Positions 35,065 to 44,855 of a DNA stretch of 64,000 nucleotides are shown here, one piece after another. The notes beneath the pieces are model-generated. The model was not told the origin of the DNA, ran no database searches, and saw only the letters and a list, made by a program, of their open reading frames with translations. The translations under genes were made by a program, and so were the position numbers. Position 1 is the first letter of the stretch; each line of letters begins with the position of its first letter. This stretch comes from Modestobacter sp. L9-4 (lineage in GTDB: Bacteria; Actinomycetota; Actinomycetes; Mycobacteriales; Geodermatophilaceae). The stretch spans positions 1,922,001-1,986,000 of the forward strand of contig NZ_CP077800.1 in assembly GCF_019112525.1 (NCBI RefSeq). Direction: 5' to 3'.

Positions 35065-36483
35065 TCAGGCCGCACCGAGGCCGGTGACCGGCCCGGGGAC
35101 GGCGGTGGTGAGCGAGCCGTCGGGCCAGCGCAGCTGCACGCCGGCGCCGGGGACGAGCGCGCCGCAGACGGCGGTGGTGGCAGGCCCGGCGTCGGCGACG
35201 GGTGCGCCGGGGACGTCGGTGGTGAGGAAGGCGGTGCCGGGGAAGCAGGTGGCCCAGTCCCCGGCGCTGGCCGCGGCCGGCCGGGGGACGGCGGCGACGT
35301 CGAGCACCGCACCGCAGCCGCTGGCCTCGGCGAGCATGCCCAGCGTGCCGACCAGCCCGGCCATGGAGACGTCCTTGGCGGACGCCGGGGCGGTGCGGGC
35401 GACGAAGGAGCCCATCGCCTGCAGCTCGGCGGTCGACCGGCTGCTGGTGGAGTCCCACTGGCGGCCGGTGTGCCCGCGCCGCCAGCCCCCGCCGAGGTCG
35501 GCGGTCAGCCGCACCTCGTGCCCGGCGCGGCCACCGCCGGCGGGCACCGGCCGGGACGTCTGTCCGAGCGCGGTGACGCTCAGCGAGGCCGGGACGCCGA
35601 GCTGGGTGTGCCCGCCGAGGACCGGCACGCCCCACGCCCGGCTGGCGTCGCGCAGACCGGTGAGCACCCGGGCGGCGAACGAGGCGTCCCGGGCGCCGAC
35701 GGCGTCCAGCAGGCCGAGCGGGGCGGCGCCCATGGCGGAGAGGTCGTTGACGTTGACCAGCACGCCGCACCAGCCGGCCCACTCCGGGTCGCGTTCGACC
35801 ATCGAGGGCAGGATCGCGTCGCAGGCGGCGATCACATCGGTGCCGGGCACCGGTGCGCCGTCGTCCCCCACGAAACCGCCCCCACCGAGGTGGAACCCGC
35901 CGAGCAGGGCGCCCAGCGGTGACTTGGTGGCCCGGGCGAGCGCGGCGATCCGGCCGATCGGCCAGGTCATCGTGGTGTGCGGCCGCCCGCCGAGGTCGGT
36001 GGCGCCGGTGGCCCGCCAGCCCAGCCGGGTGAACAGGGCGGCGTAGCGGTCCTGCACGGTCGCGTCGAAGCGCAGCACCCCGGCGGCCTCGGCCCGAGCG
36101 CAGGCGGCGGCCACCAGTGCGGCGCCCAGGCCGTGCGGTGCGCCCGGGACGACGACCAGCCGCGAGCCGGTCCACCATCCGACGTCGGGCCCGCCCGGGT
36201 CCACCGGGGCCAGCCGGACGCCGCCCAGCACCGCCCCACCCGTTTCACGTGCAACAAGGGTCACGGCCCGCGGGTCGTCGTCCGTGCCGTCGCGGTCGGT
36301 GCCGGTGAACAGGCCCTGCTCCTCGACGAAGGCCCGCTGCCGGAGTGCCCGGTGGGCGGCGGCACCGGCGGCGTCGGCCTCCTCGACCTGCCAGGCCGGA
36401 CCGGCGGGCGGCGTCCTGAAGTCGACGAGCAGGACGCTGCGCTCCAGCGCCGCCCGCTCGTCACCGGCCGTGTTCGCCAGCAC
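35065..36483 (-). CDS. GNAT acetyltransferase fused to AIR-synthase-like protein (MSMEG_0567/Sll0786-Sll0787 type)
   Basis: A 472-residue two-domain protein. Residues about 30-170 are a GNAT domain (ALRQRAFVEEQGLF, GGVRLAPVD, VVPGAPHGLGAALVAAACARAEAAG with the acetyl-CoA loop). Residues about 180-470 are AIR-synthase/PurM-like (GFHLGGGGFVGDDGAPVPGTDVIAACDAILPSMV, NVNDLSAMGAAPLGLLDAV, GVPVLGGHTQLGVPASLSVTALG, AKDVSMAGLVGTLGMLAEASG), an ATP-dependent cyclisation fold. Cyanobacteria encode these as two genes (sll0786 and sll0787); mycobacteria fuse them as here. GTG start, 6 bp after the radical SAM gene. Confidence 0.92.
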   Translation of the reverse strand: MLANTAGDERAALERSVLLVDFRTPPAGPAWQVEEADAAGAAAHRALRQRAFVEEQGLFTGTDRDGTDDDPRAVTLVARETGGAVLGGVRLAPVDPGGPDVGWWTGSRLVVVPGAPHGLGAALVAAACARAEAAGVLRFDATVQDRYAALFTRLGWRATGATDLGGRPHTTMTWPIGRIAALARATKSPLGALLGGFHLGGGGFVGDDGAPVPGTDVIAACDAILPSMVERDPEWAGWCGVLVNVNDLSAMGAAPLGLLDAVGARDASFAARVLTGLRDASRAWGVPVLGGHTQLGVPASLSVTALGQTSRPVPAGGGRAGHEVRLTADLGGGWRRGHTGRQWDSTSSRSTAELQAMGSFVARTAPASAKDVSMAGLVGTLGMLAEASGCGAVLDVAAVPRPAAASAGDWATCFPGTAFLTTDVPGAPVADAGPATTAVCGALVPGAGVQLRWPDGSLTTAVPGPVTGLGAA

Positions 36484-36489
36484 GGCTGC

Positions 36490-37563
36490 TCAGGCCCCGG
36501 CCGACTGGAGGGCGCTGCAGGCGCCGCAGGCCGCGCAGCCGGCGCCCTGGTCGGCGCCGCGCATGCCGAGGCGGCGCAGCCCGGCGGCGACCCGGTCGGT
36601 CACGTCCTGCAGCACCGCCGGGTCGGGGGCACCGACGCCGTCGGCGACGGCGAGGGTGCCGGCCAGCGGGCGGTAGGGGACGACGAAGGGGTAGACGCCG
36701 ACCTCGGCCAGTTCGAGCGCGCCGGCGACCAGCTCGTCGGGGTCCTCCCCCAGCCCGACCAGCAGGTAGGTCGACACCCGGTTACGGCCGAACACCCGCA
36801 CGGCCTCGGCCCACGCCGCGCGGTACTGGCTCATCGGCACGCTCGCCTTGCCCGGCATCCAGCGCGCCCGGACGCCGTCGTCCAGCGACTCGACGTGGAT
36901 GCCGATCGCGGTGGCGCCGGCCTCCTTGAGCTCGGTGATCGCGTCGAGGTCCTCCGGTGCCGGGGGCTCGCACTGCACCTGGATGGGCAGCCCCGGCACC
37001 GCCGCGGTGATCGCCCGCACGCAGCGGGCGAGGTGGCGGGCGCCGCGGTCGCGGCCGTTCGTCGTCCCGGTGGTCATCACCATCTGCCGGACGCCGTCGA
37101 GCCGGACGGCGGCCTCGGCGACCTCGGCGAGCTGCGCCGGGGTCTTGACCGCGGTGGTGGAGCCCGCGGCCAGCGAGGCCTCGATGGCGCAGAACCGGCA
37201 GCGGTCGGCCTCGTCGTAGCGGATGCAGGTCTGCACGACGGTGGTGGCCAGCACGTCCTTGCCGTGCAGCCGGGCGAGCTTCTCGTAGGGGACGCCGTCG
37301 GCGGTGGTCAGGTCGTAGAACTGCGGGCGGGTGACCGCCTCTGCCTCGAGCCCGAGGTCGGCGCCGTCCAGCAGCAGCCGGCCGCCGCTGATCGAGTACG
37401 GGGAGTCGGGGTTGAGCGGCAGCGCGGCGCCGTGCCCGCCGAGCAGCACGTGCCCGTCGTCGCTGGGGCCGGCACCCGCCCGGCGGGTCACCTGCGCGTC
37501 GACCCGGACGCCGAGGATCGCGACGTCCACCCGGGTCGACGCTCTCGTCGGCGTCTGGGTCAT
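36490..37563 (-). CDS. MSMEG_0568-family radical SAM protein
   Basis: A 357-residue radical SAM enzyme with a non-standard cluster motif: Cys113-x8-Cys122-x2-Cys125 (TCIRYDEADRCRFC) in place of Cx3Cx2C. The TIM-barrel contains MVMTTGTTNGRDRG, QVQCEPP and AIGIHVESLDD. A C-terminal Cys343-x2-Cys346-x2-Cys349 (GCAACGAC) may bind an auxiliary Fe-S cluster. The N-terminal 90 residues (VLLGGHGAALPLNPDSPYSI) are family-specific. It is the signature enzyme of Nit1C clusters (NitD position); the reaction is not assigned. ATG at 37563. Neighbours are the Sll0783-like protein and the GNAT-AIR fusion. Confidence 0.93.
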   Translation of the reverse strand: MTQTPTRASTRVDVAILGVRVDAQVTRRAGAGPSDDGHVLLGGHGAALPLNPDSPYSISGGRLLLDGADLGLEAEAVTRPQFYDLTTADGVPYEKLARLHGKDVLATTVVQTCIRYDEADRCRFCAIEASLAAGSTTAVKTPAQLAEVAEAAVRLDGVRQMVMTTGTTNGRDRGARHLARCVRAITAAVPGLPIQVQCEPPAPEDLDAITELKEAGATAIGIHVESLDDGVRARWMPGKASVPMSQYRAAWAEAVRVFGRNRVSTYLLVGLGEDPDELVAGALELAEVGVYPFVVPYRPLAGTLAVADGVGAPDPAVLQDVTDRVAAGLRRLGMRGADQGAGCAACGACSALQSAGA

Positions 37564-37573
37564 GACGGCAGGC

Positions 37574-38131
37574 TCAGAGGTTGTAGGTCGAGTTGATGAT
37601 GGCGCCCTTGCGGGCGTAGTGGATGAGCGCGTCCTGCACGTCCAGCGGGTGGCAGGGGATGGTGCCGGCGATCAGGTCCTCCTCGCGGAGGCCGTGCAGG
37701 CTCAGGCCGAAGCGGCAGACGTAGACCGTGCCGCCCTCCTCGATGAAGCGCTCGATCTGGTTGTTGATGTTCTGCTCGCCCGGGAAGCCGGAGTCACCCG
37801 TCGTCGGGAAGCCGCGGGTGGCCATCGCGTTCATGGCGCCGGGGCCGTAGAAGTACAGGACCGACTCGTAGCCCTTGCGGAGCGCGCGCAGCGCCTGCAG
37901 GCAGGCCACGAAGGCGACCGAGGACTCGTGGGCGATGCCGTGCACGAGGGTGAAGTAGGACTCGCCCTCGCCGGCCTGGTAGTCGGGGAAGATCTTGGTC
38001 GAGCCGTAGATGTTGCTGCCCTTGGGCAGCGAGGGGTGCGCGATCTCGCCCTTGCTGGTGTCCTGGGCGGCCTTGAGGTCCGCGTCGCTGATCAGCGGGG
38101 TGCCGGTGGTGGCGGGCAGGGTCGTGGTCAT
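37574..38131 (-). CDS. MSMEG_0572/Sll0783-family nitrogen-starvation response protein
   Basis: A 185-residue soluble protein with the family's very conserved blocks: HPSLPKGSNIYGSTKIFPDYQAGEGESYFTLVHGIAHESSVAFVACLQALRALRKGYES, then VLYFYGPGAMNAMATRGFPTTGDSGFPGEQN. The fold resembles DsrE-like proteins. In Synechocystis, Sll0783 is induced by nitrogen starvation and is needed for polyhydroxybutyrate accumulation. Molecular function is unknown; a substrate-channelling or sulfur-carrier-like role has been imagined from the fold. ATG start. Second gene of the operon. Confidence 0.93.
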   Translation of the reverse strand: MTTTLPATTGTPLISDADLKAAQDTSKGEIAHPSLPKGSNIYGSTKIFPDYQAGEGESYFTLVHGIAHESSVAFVACLQALRALRKGYESVLYFYGPGAMNAMATRGFPTTGDSGFPGEQNINNQIERFIEEGGTVYVCRFGLSLHGLREEDLIAGTIPCHPLDVQDALIHYARKGAIINSTYNL

Positions 38132-38156
38132 CGGGGTTCTCCTCTGGGTGGGGTGG

Positions 38157-38996
38157 TCAGAAGCCGTGGAGGGCTTCGAAGTTGCGGCGGAAGAAGAGGT
38201 CGGTGAGCTCGCCGCCGCCGGTGGCCGCGACCAGCCGGGCGTGTTCGCCGGCGAAGTCGCCCCAGGGCTGGTCGGAGGCGAACAGCACGCGGTCGTGGCC
38301 GATGCCGTGCCGCTCGATCTCGGTGGCGAACCAGCGCGGGGCGAAGCCGATGGCCCAGCTGGTGTCGGTGTAGACCCGCTTGCCGGCGGCGACCCAGGCG
38401 AAGAAGAGCTGGCCGATGAGCTTGATGTGGCCGCTCATCCCGCCGCCCATGTGCACCAGGTGGACGGCGACGTCGTCGGCGTAGCGGTCGACGAGCTTGC
38501 CGACCTGGTCGAGGTCGCTGGCCGCGCCCGGACTGGTGTGCACGTGCACGACGAGGCCGTGGGTGCGGGCGGCAGCGAAGATCGCATCGAGCTGGGGCAG
38601 GCAGCCGGGGTCGTCGACCCCGCCGCCGAGCAGGAACGAGAGCTTCAGCGCGGAGACGCCTGGTTCGCCGGCGAGCGCGAGCGCCTTCTCGGTGGCGACG
38701 GCGTCCTGCGGGCGGGGGCTGGTCCACAGCCCGGCCTTGATGCGGTCGTCGCGCTGCGCCGCCTCGACGACCAGCTCGTTGAGCGCGAAGGACGCCGTCG
38801 GGTCCGGGACGCCGTAGTTCGGGATGACCAGCGCCCGCTCGGTGCCCTCGGCGTCCAGGTCGGCGATCAGCTCGTCGATCGTGGCGCGCGCGGTGGTGTC
38901 CGGGTTGACCGGCGGGCCGCCGTAGAAGGGGAACGCGGGGAGCACGCCGAGGTGCCGGTGCGCGTCGTGCACCAGCCTCGGGGCCCTCGTGGTCAT
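38157..38996 (-). CDS. Amidohydrolase-2 family protein, first gene of the Nit1C-like operon
   Basis: A 279-residue metal-dependent TIM-barrel hydrolase. The metal motif is HDAHRHLG (HxH-like, about residues 9-16). VSALKLSF carries a lysine-type position, VVHVHTSPG and AVHLVHMGGGMSGH carry barrel histidines, and VLFASDQPWGDF the catalytic aspartate. The family hydrolyses C-N or decarboxylates C-C bonds (ACMSD type). It is not a core component of every Nit1C cluster but is placed as the leading gene here, 25 bp before the Sll0783-like gene. ATG at 38996. The promoter must lie in the 420-bp divergent region upstream. Confidence 0.88.
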   Translation of the reverse strand: MTTRAPRLVHDAHRHLGVLPAFPFYGGPPVNPDTTARATIDELIADLDAEGTERALVIPNYGVPDPTASFALNELVVEAAQRDDRIKAGLWTSPRPQDAVATEKALALAGEPGVSALKLSFLLGGGVDDPGCLPQLDAIFAAARTHGLVVHVHTSPGAASDLDQVGKLVDRYADDVAVHLVHMGGGMSGHIKLIGQLFFAWVAAGKRVYTDTSWAIGFAPRWFATEIERHGIGHDRVLFASDQPWGDFAGEHARLVAATGGGELTDLFFRRNFEALHGF

Positions 38997-39082
38997 GGCG
39001 AGAACGGTGGTCGCCGCGCGTGTCGCCGTGGTGACGTCCGGAACGAGATGCCGTTACGAAGACCGCACCGCGGACGCCTCCT

Positions 39083-39098
39083 GTTTCAGCCACGTGGC
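39083..39098 (-). promoter_or_regulatory. Possible GlnR-type nitrogen box
   Basis: Read on the minus strand the sequence is GCCAC-N6-GAAAC, close to the actinobacterial GlnR half-site GTnAC-N6-GAAAC. It is 87 bp upstream of the first gene of an operon whose relatives respond to nitrogen starvation. A single degenerate site is weak evidence. Confidence 0.28.
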
Positions 39099-39121
39099 CG
39101 AGTCCGCACCGGGTCGCCGTT

Positions 39122-39168
39122 GTGCGCTCACGGCTGCCTCCCGGGGATCGAGGCAGCCGTGAGCGCAC
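39122..39168. repeat. Perfect 19-bp inverted repeat (hairpin)
   Basis: GTGCGCTCACGGCTGCCTC (39122-39140), then loop CCGGGGATC, then GAGGCAGCCGTGAGCGCAC (39150-39168). Pairing is perfect over 19 bp. It lies between two divergently transcribed genes, where a terminator would not be expected, so an operator, REP-like element or small-RNA end should be considered. Confidence 0.8.
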
Positions 39169-39415
39169 GAGGCCGGCGGGTCACCCCCGGCCCACGCCGT
39201 CTGCGTGCGCGGGGTGCAAGGGGGGTTCACCTCCGGCTCCGGCGTGCGATCGGTCACGTACCCACGGTGTCCGCCCAGCCCAGGGGCCCGCACTGGCCGC
39301 ACCGGATGGTTGACCGCTCAATCAGGACCTACGGTCGGGGTACCGGGCAGTGCGCCGGCCGGACCCCCGCTGCCGCGGGTCCCCGGTGCCCCCACCTACC
39401 GACGAGGAGTCCCCC

Positions 39416-40057
39416 ATGAGCACCACCACGACCACGCGTCAGGACATCGGCCTGCTGGCCCTGCGCGTCGGGCTGGGCGGCACGCTGTTCGCCCACGGCG
39501 CCCAGAAGCTGTTCGGCTGGTTCGGCGGCCACGGCATCGCCGGCACCACCGGCGCCATGACCGCGATGGGCTTCCACCCGGCCAAGACCAGCGCCGTGCT
39601 GGCCGGCCTCGGTGAGGCCGCCGGTGGCGCGCTGCTCGCGGCCGGTCTGGCCACGCCGGTCGCCGGTGCCGCAGCCACCTCGACGATGATCGCCGCCGGC
39701 TCGGTGAACAAGGACGGCGGCTTCTTCGCCACCCAGGGCGGCTACGAGTACACCGCCGTGCTGGGCCTCGCGGGCGCGGCCCTCTCGGTCGCCGGCCCCG
39801 GCCGGTACTCCCTGGACGAGCTGCTGGGCGACCGGCTCAACCGCCCGTGGATGTCCACCACGGCGCTGACCGCGCTGGGCGGGGCCGCCATCGCCCTCGT
39901 CGTCCGGCGCAACCAGGCGATCAAGGCCGCCGCCGTGCCCACCGCCGACGATCAGCTGGCCGCCAGCGAGCTCGGCGAGAACGCCGGCGACCTCGGCGAG
40001 AACGCCGGCGAGCTCGGCGAGAACGCCGGCGGGCTCGGCAAGCACGCCGACGTCTGA
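39416..40057 (+). CDS. DoxX family membrane protein with C-terminal 7-residue repeats
   Basis: A 213-residue protein. DoxX core: LALRVGLGGTLFAHGAQKLFGWFGGHGI, with four TM helices at about 12-30, 60-80, 85-105 and 115-135 and PLLAAGLATPVAG-like loops. An extra C-terminal helix (TALGGAAIALVV) follows. Beyond residue 180 there are four heptads of the pattern ELGENAG (ELGENAGDLGENAGELGENAGGLG), encoded by 21-bp repeats starting near 39967. DoxX proteins act in thiol/oxidative-stress complexes or quinone-linked redox. ATG at 39416 has GAGGAG eight bases upstream. Confidence 0.9.
   Translation: MSTTTTTRQDIGLLALRVGLGGTLFAHGAQKLFGWFGGHGIAGTTGAMTAMGFHPAKTSAVLAGLGEAAGGALLAAGLATPVAGAAATSTMIAAGSVNKDGGFFATQGGYEYTAVLGLAGAALSVAGPGRYSLDELLGDRLNRPWMSTTALTALGGAAIALVVRRNQAIKAAAVPTADDQLAASELGENAGDLGENAGELGENAGGLGKHADV
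39967..40050 (+). repeat. 21-bp in-frame repeats in the DoxX gene
   Basis: GAGCTCGGCGAGAACGCCGGC and close variants occur four times in direct succession, encoding heptads ELGENAG, DLGENAG, ELGENAG and GLGKHAD. Length variation by slippage would keep the frame. Confidence 0.8.
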
Positions 40058-40113
40058 CCCCGCTCCCGGCCGGCGCAGGTGAGTCCTGCCGCCGGCCGGG
40101 GTAGGGCCGCGTC

Positions 40114-40338
40114 ATGTCCATGAGCGCACCGTTCGACCCGGTCCAGCCCGGTACCGACGACGGCATCCCCGCCGCGGACGCCGGCAACGGCGCCCCGCCG
40201 CCCGCCGAGGGCTTCGGCGTCGGCGGCGAGGAGCCCGACCGCCCGGAGGAGACCGCCACGGACTCCCCCGTCGCCGGCCGGACGTCCGACACCCCGTTCC
40301 GCACGCCCGACCCCACCGAGGTCGGCCCCGCCGACTGA
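40114..40338 (+). CDS. Small acidic disordered hypothetical protein
   Basis: A 74-residue acidic, proline/glycine-rich protein (MSMSAPFDPVQPGTDDGIP, GGEEPDRPEETATDSP, TPDPTEVGPAD). It has no cysteine, no TM helix and almost no hydrophobic core, so it is probably disordered if made. The ribosome site is weak (GGGTAGGG). Reading-frame composition and the lack of a better frame support it modestly. It may start at the second ATG (MSAPF). Function unknown. Confidence 0.45.
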   Translation: MSMSAPFDPVQPGTDDGIPAADAGNGAPPPAEGFGVGGEEPDRPEETATDSPVAGRTSDTPFRTPDPTEVGPAD

Positions 40339-40382
40339 CCTCTCAAGGGTCGTGTCCGCGGGCACGGCCCCTAGGAGCCGGT

Positions 40383-40401
40383 CCTTGCTGGAACGGCAAG
40401 G
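40383..40401. promoter_or_regulatory. Inverted repeat upstream of the epoxide-hydrolase-like gene
   Basis: CCTTGC-TGGAACG-GCAAGG is a 6-7-6 inverted repeat 60 bp before the hydrolase start. Its half-site resembles the CTTGC/GCAAG boxes near 50935 but the spacer is longer. Operator function is a guess. Confidence 0.3.
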
Positions 40402-40461
40402 CGATTCCTCGTTCGGCGGCTGCGGTGCCGACGATGGCGGGACCGTCGTCGAGGAGGACCC

Positions 40462-41448
40462 GTGACCGAGCCCGCTCTCCTGCACCACCGCACCGTCCCC
40501 ACCGCGTCCGGCGACCTGCACCTGGTCGAACAGGGCACCGGCCCGCTGGTGCTCCTGCTGCACGGCTTCCCGGAGACCTGGCGCGCCTGGCGGGCGCAGC
40601 TCCCCGCGCTCGCGGCCGCCGGCTTCCGGGCGGTCGCCCTCGACCTGCGCGGCAACGGGACGTCGTCCGCACCGGCCGACGTGGCTGCCTACCGGCTCGA
40701 GGCGCTGGTCGAGGACGTCGTCACGGTCGTGCACGCCCTCGGTGAGTCCACCGCCGTCGTGGTCGGCCACGACGTGGGCTCCCCGGTGGCTGCCGGCGCC
40801 GCGCTGCTGCGGCCGGACGTCGTGCGGGCCGTCGGGCTCCTCGGCGTCCCGTACACACCGCCGGGCGGTCCCCGGCCCAGTGAGGTCTTCGCGCACATCG
40901 GTGGTCCGGACGCCGAGTTCTACGTCAGCTGGTTCCAGGAGCCCGGCCGGGCCGAGGCCGACATCGAGCACGACCCGCGGGCCTGGCTCACCGGCTTCAC
41001 GACCGGGCTGTCCGGGGAGTCGCACGCCTCACCGGGCCCGGACGGGTTGTTCTTCGTGCCGCGCGGCGCCCGGATGTCCGACCGGTTCCCCGACGACCCG
41101 GCACCGGCCTGGTTGGACCCGGCCGACCTCGACGCCGCCGCTGCCGAGCTCACGCACACCGGGGCCACCGGTGCACTGAACCGCTACCGCAACGCCGACC
41201 GGGACTGGACCGACCTCGCCGGCCACACCGGGGCGCACCTCACCCAGCCGGCTGTCTTCATCGGCGGCGAGCTCGACGCGACCAGCACCTGGCTGGCCGA
41301 CGTGATCGCGACCCAGGCCGAGACGGTGCCCGGCCTGCGCTCGTCGACCCTGCTGCCCGGGTGCGGCCACTGGGTGCAGCGGGAGCGCCCCGAGGAGGTC
41401 AACCGGCTGCTGACCGAGTGGCTGGCGGACCTGCCCACCCCCGCCTGA
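40462..41448 (+). CDS. Alpha/beta hydrolase, epoxide-hydrolase-like
   Basis: A 328-residue alpha/beta hydrolase. LLLHGFPETWRAWR provides the oxyanion HGxP motif. The nucleophile is Asp in VVGHDVGSPVAAG (G-H-D-x-G), as in epoxide hydrolases and haloalkane dehalogenases and unlike serine esterases. The catalytic histidine is in LLPGCGHWVQRERPEEV. A cap domain spans about residues 135-235. Soluble epoxide hydrolases open epoxides to diols; the tyrosines of the cap were not individually identified, so fluoroacetate or haloalkane dehalogenase activity remains possible. GTG/ATG choice: GTG at 40462 with GAGGAGG nearby. Confidence 0.88.
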   Translation: MTEPALLHHRTVPTASGDLHLVEQGTGPLVLLLHGFPETWRAWRAQLPALAAAGFRAVALDLRGNGTSSAPADVAAYRLEALVEDVVTVVHALGESTAVVVGHDVGSPVAAGAALLRPDVVRAVGLLGVPYTPPGGPRPSEVFAHIGGPDAEFYVSWFQEPGRAEADIEHDPRAWLTGFTTGLSGESHASPGPDGLFFVPRGARMSDRFPDDPAPAWLDPADLDAAAAELTHTGATGALNRYRNADRDWTDLAGHTGAHLTQPAVFIGGELDATSTWLADVIATQAETVPGLRSSTLLPGCGHWVQRERPEEVNRLLTEWLADLPTPA

Positions 41449-41454
41449 CCCCGT

Positions 41455-41486
41455 CCGGGGGCGGGAGTGGCCGGTCCCGCCCCCGG
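41455..41486. terminator. Bidirectional terminator, 12-bp perfect stem
   Basis: CCGGGGGCGGGA (41455-41466) pairs perfectly with TCCCGCCCCCGG (41475-41486) across an 8-nt loop, in the 43-bp gap between two convergent genes. Confidence 0.78.
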
Positions 41487-41491
41487 GTGCG

Positions 41492-42876
41492 TCAGCTGGC
41501 GGGGCTGACCGAGCTCATGTTGAAGTCCGGGATGCGGAGCATCGGCATCGCGGCGCGGGTGAACCAGTCGTTCCACTCCCGCGGCAGGGTCCGCTCGGTG
41601 CGGCTGGCCTCGGTGGCGCGGGAGAGCAGGTCGACCGGGGACTCGTTGAACCGGAAGTTGTTCACCGCCCCGACGACCTCGCCGTCCTCGATGAGGAAGA
41701 CGCCGTCGCGGGTGAGGCCGGTGACCAGCAGCGTCTGCGGGTCGACCTCGCGGATGTACCAGAGCGTGGTCAGCAGCAGGCCGCGCTCGGTGCGGGCGAT
41801 CATCTCCGCCGTCGTCGCGGTGGCGCTCGGGTCCTCCAGGACCAGGTTGTCCAGCGCGGCCGTGGCCGGGGCGCCCTGCTTCTCCGCCCACGAGCGCGGG
41901 CGCACCAGGTTGGTCAGCACGCCCTCGCGGATCCAGTCCACCGCCGGGGTGACCATGCCGTTGTCGAACACCGACGAGCTGCCCGACGAGCCGCCGACGA
42001 CCTGGAACGGCGAGGTCTCCAGGCCGGGGGCGTCCGGGTCGCTGCGGAGGGTCAGCGGCAGCGTGGCCAGCCGGTCGCCGATCCGGTTGCCGCCACCGGC
42101 CTTCGCGTAGACGCTGCGGCCCTCGTCGGCGTCCCGGGCCTCCATCGCCCAGTAGGCGACGATCATCAGGTCGCTGACCGTGGACGGCGGCAGCAGCGTC
42201 TCGTACCGGCCGGCGGGCAGGTCGATGCGGTTGGCCGACCAGGCCAGCTTCTGCGCGACCTCGGCGGCCAGGTCGGCCACCGAGACGTCGGTGAAGTCGC
42301 GCGTGCCCACGCCGGCCCACACCGAGCGGGAGAAGTCGGCGCTCTTGCCGTTGAGCTCCACGCGTCCGGTGGGCTGGTCGTGCCGCAGCCGCAGCCCGGT
42401 GGAGGTGCCCAGCCACGTGCTGGCCAGCTGGTGCTCGGCGAACCCGAACAGCAGCTCGCCGCGGTCGCGGGCCGCACCGAAGGCCTTCCCCAGCGCGGGG
42501 GCGAACTCCGCGAAGACGTCGATCGAGGTCGTCGCGGCGGGGGCGTCCCAGTCGCCGGAGCCCGGCGGGGTCTCCGTCAGCAGCGGCATAGCGTCCTCGG
42601 CGGGGCCGGCGTCCCGGGCGGCCTGCTCGCTGGCGGCCACCAGCTCGGCGACGTCCGGCGTCCCGGTGCGGGCGACCGTGCCGACCGCCGTCCCGGAGCC
42701 GGTGCCGACGAACGAGACCACCACGACCTGGCGCGAGCGCATCGCGCCGTTGGTGGTGAGGCTGTTGCTCGCCCAGCGGAGGTTGGCCTCCGAGCTGTCG
42801 GTGACGTAGACGACCGCGCCGTCGGCGGTCGAGGCCGCCAGCGCCTGCTCGACGATCTCCTGCGGGGTCAGGGAGC

Positions 42877-42880
<4 letters not shown>
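41492..42880 (-). CDS. PmbA/TldE-like metalloprotease-associated subunit
   Basis: A 462-residue protein of the TldD/PmbA family without the HExxxH zinc motif, so it corresponds to the TldE/PmbA subunit. Characteristic blocks are SSEANLRWASNSLTTNG near residue 29, GRYETLLPPSTVSDLM, PLTLRSDPDAPGLETSPF, DWIREGVLTNLV and NNFRFNESPVDLL near the C-terminus. With TldD it forms a heterodimeric protease that processes modified peptides (microcin B17) and degrades CcdA in E. coli. The ATG overlaps the TldD stop by 4 bp. Confidence 0.92.
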
Positions 42881-44388
<1,508 letters not shown>

Positions 44389-44437
44389 GCCCTGTGTCTA
44401 CCAGCCGGGCCCGGCGCCGTCCGCTCGACCGCGGACC

Positions 44438-44803
44438 TCAGACGGACGGCGGCGTGCCCCCGTCGGCGCTCCAGGCGGGCTTGCCGCCGGCCGCGGTCGA
44501 GGTGACCTCCGGACCGACGAGCAGGAACCGGGCCTCCTCCGCCGCGAGCGGGCAGTGCTCGACGCCGCGCGGGACGACGAACAGGTCGCCCGGCTCGAGC
44601 TCGACGTCGCCGGTGCGCAGCTGGACGGTCAGCCGGCCCGACAGCAGCAGGAACGTCTCCTCCTGGTCCTCGTGGATGTGCCAGGTCGTCGAGCCGATGC
44701 CCTTGGCCACCTTGAACAGGTTGCCGTTGGCCCGCGCGAGCACCCGCTGCGACCAGAACTCCGTCAGCTCCTCGGCCTCCACGGCCAGTGCGATCTTCTC
44801 CAT
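44438..44803 (-). CDS. Cupin domain protein
   Basis: A 121-residue single-domain cupin. Motif 1 is TWHIHEDQEETFLLLSGRLTVQ (metal ligands His, His, Glu) and motif 2 is PGDLFVVPRGVEHCP (final His). The metal site is complete. It may be an isomerase, dioxygenase or small-molecule sensor; the substrate is not evident. ATG at 44803. It is divergent from the GlxA-type regulator, with 52 bp between starts, so the regulator may control it (inference). Confidence 0.88.
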   Translation of the reverse strand: MEKIALAVEAEELTEFWSQRVLARANGNLFKVAKGIGSTTWHIHEDQEETFLLLSGRLTVQLRTGDVELEPGDLFVVPRGVEHCPLAAEEARFLLVGPEVTSTAAGGKPAWSADGGTPPSV

Positions 44804-44855
44804 GCCGCCGACTCTGCCGACGTCAGGCCTGCCCGGGCAGTGCCAGGATCGCCAC

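Larger units (their letters stand above)
38997..39415. other. Divergent promoter region with long hairpin, no gene
   Basis: The 420-bp interval between the Nit1C-like operon (minus) and DoxX (plus) contains no supported gene. It holds a GlnR-like half site at 39083, a perfect 19-bp inverted repeat at 39122-39168, and GGACCC/GGGTCC-type pairing just before the DoxX ribosome site (GAGGAGTCCCCC). Confidence 0.6.
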
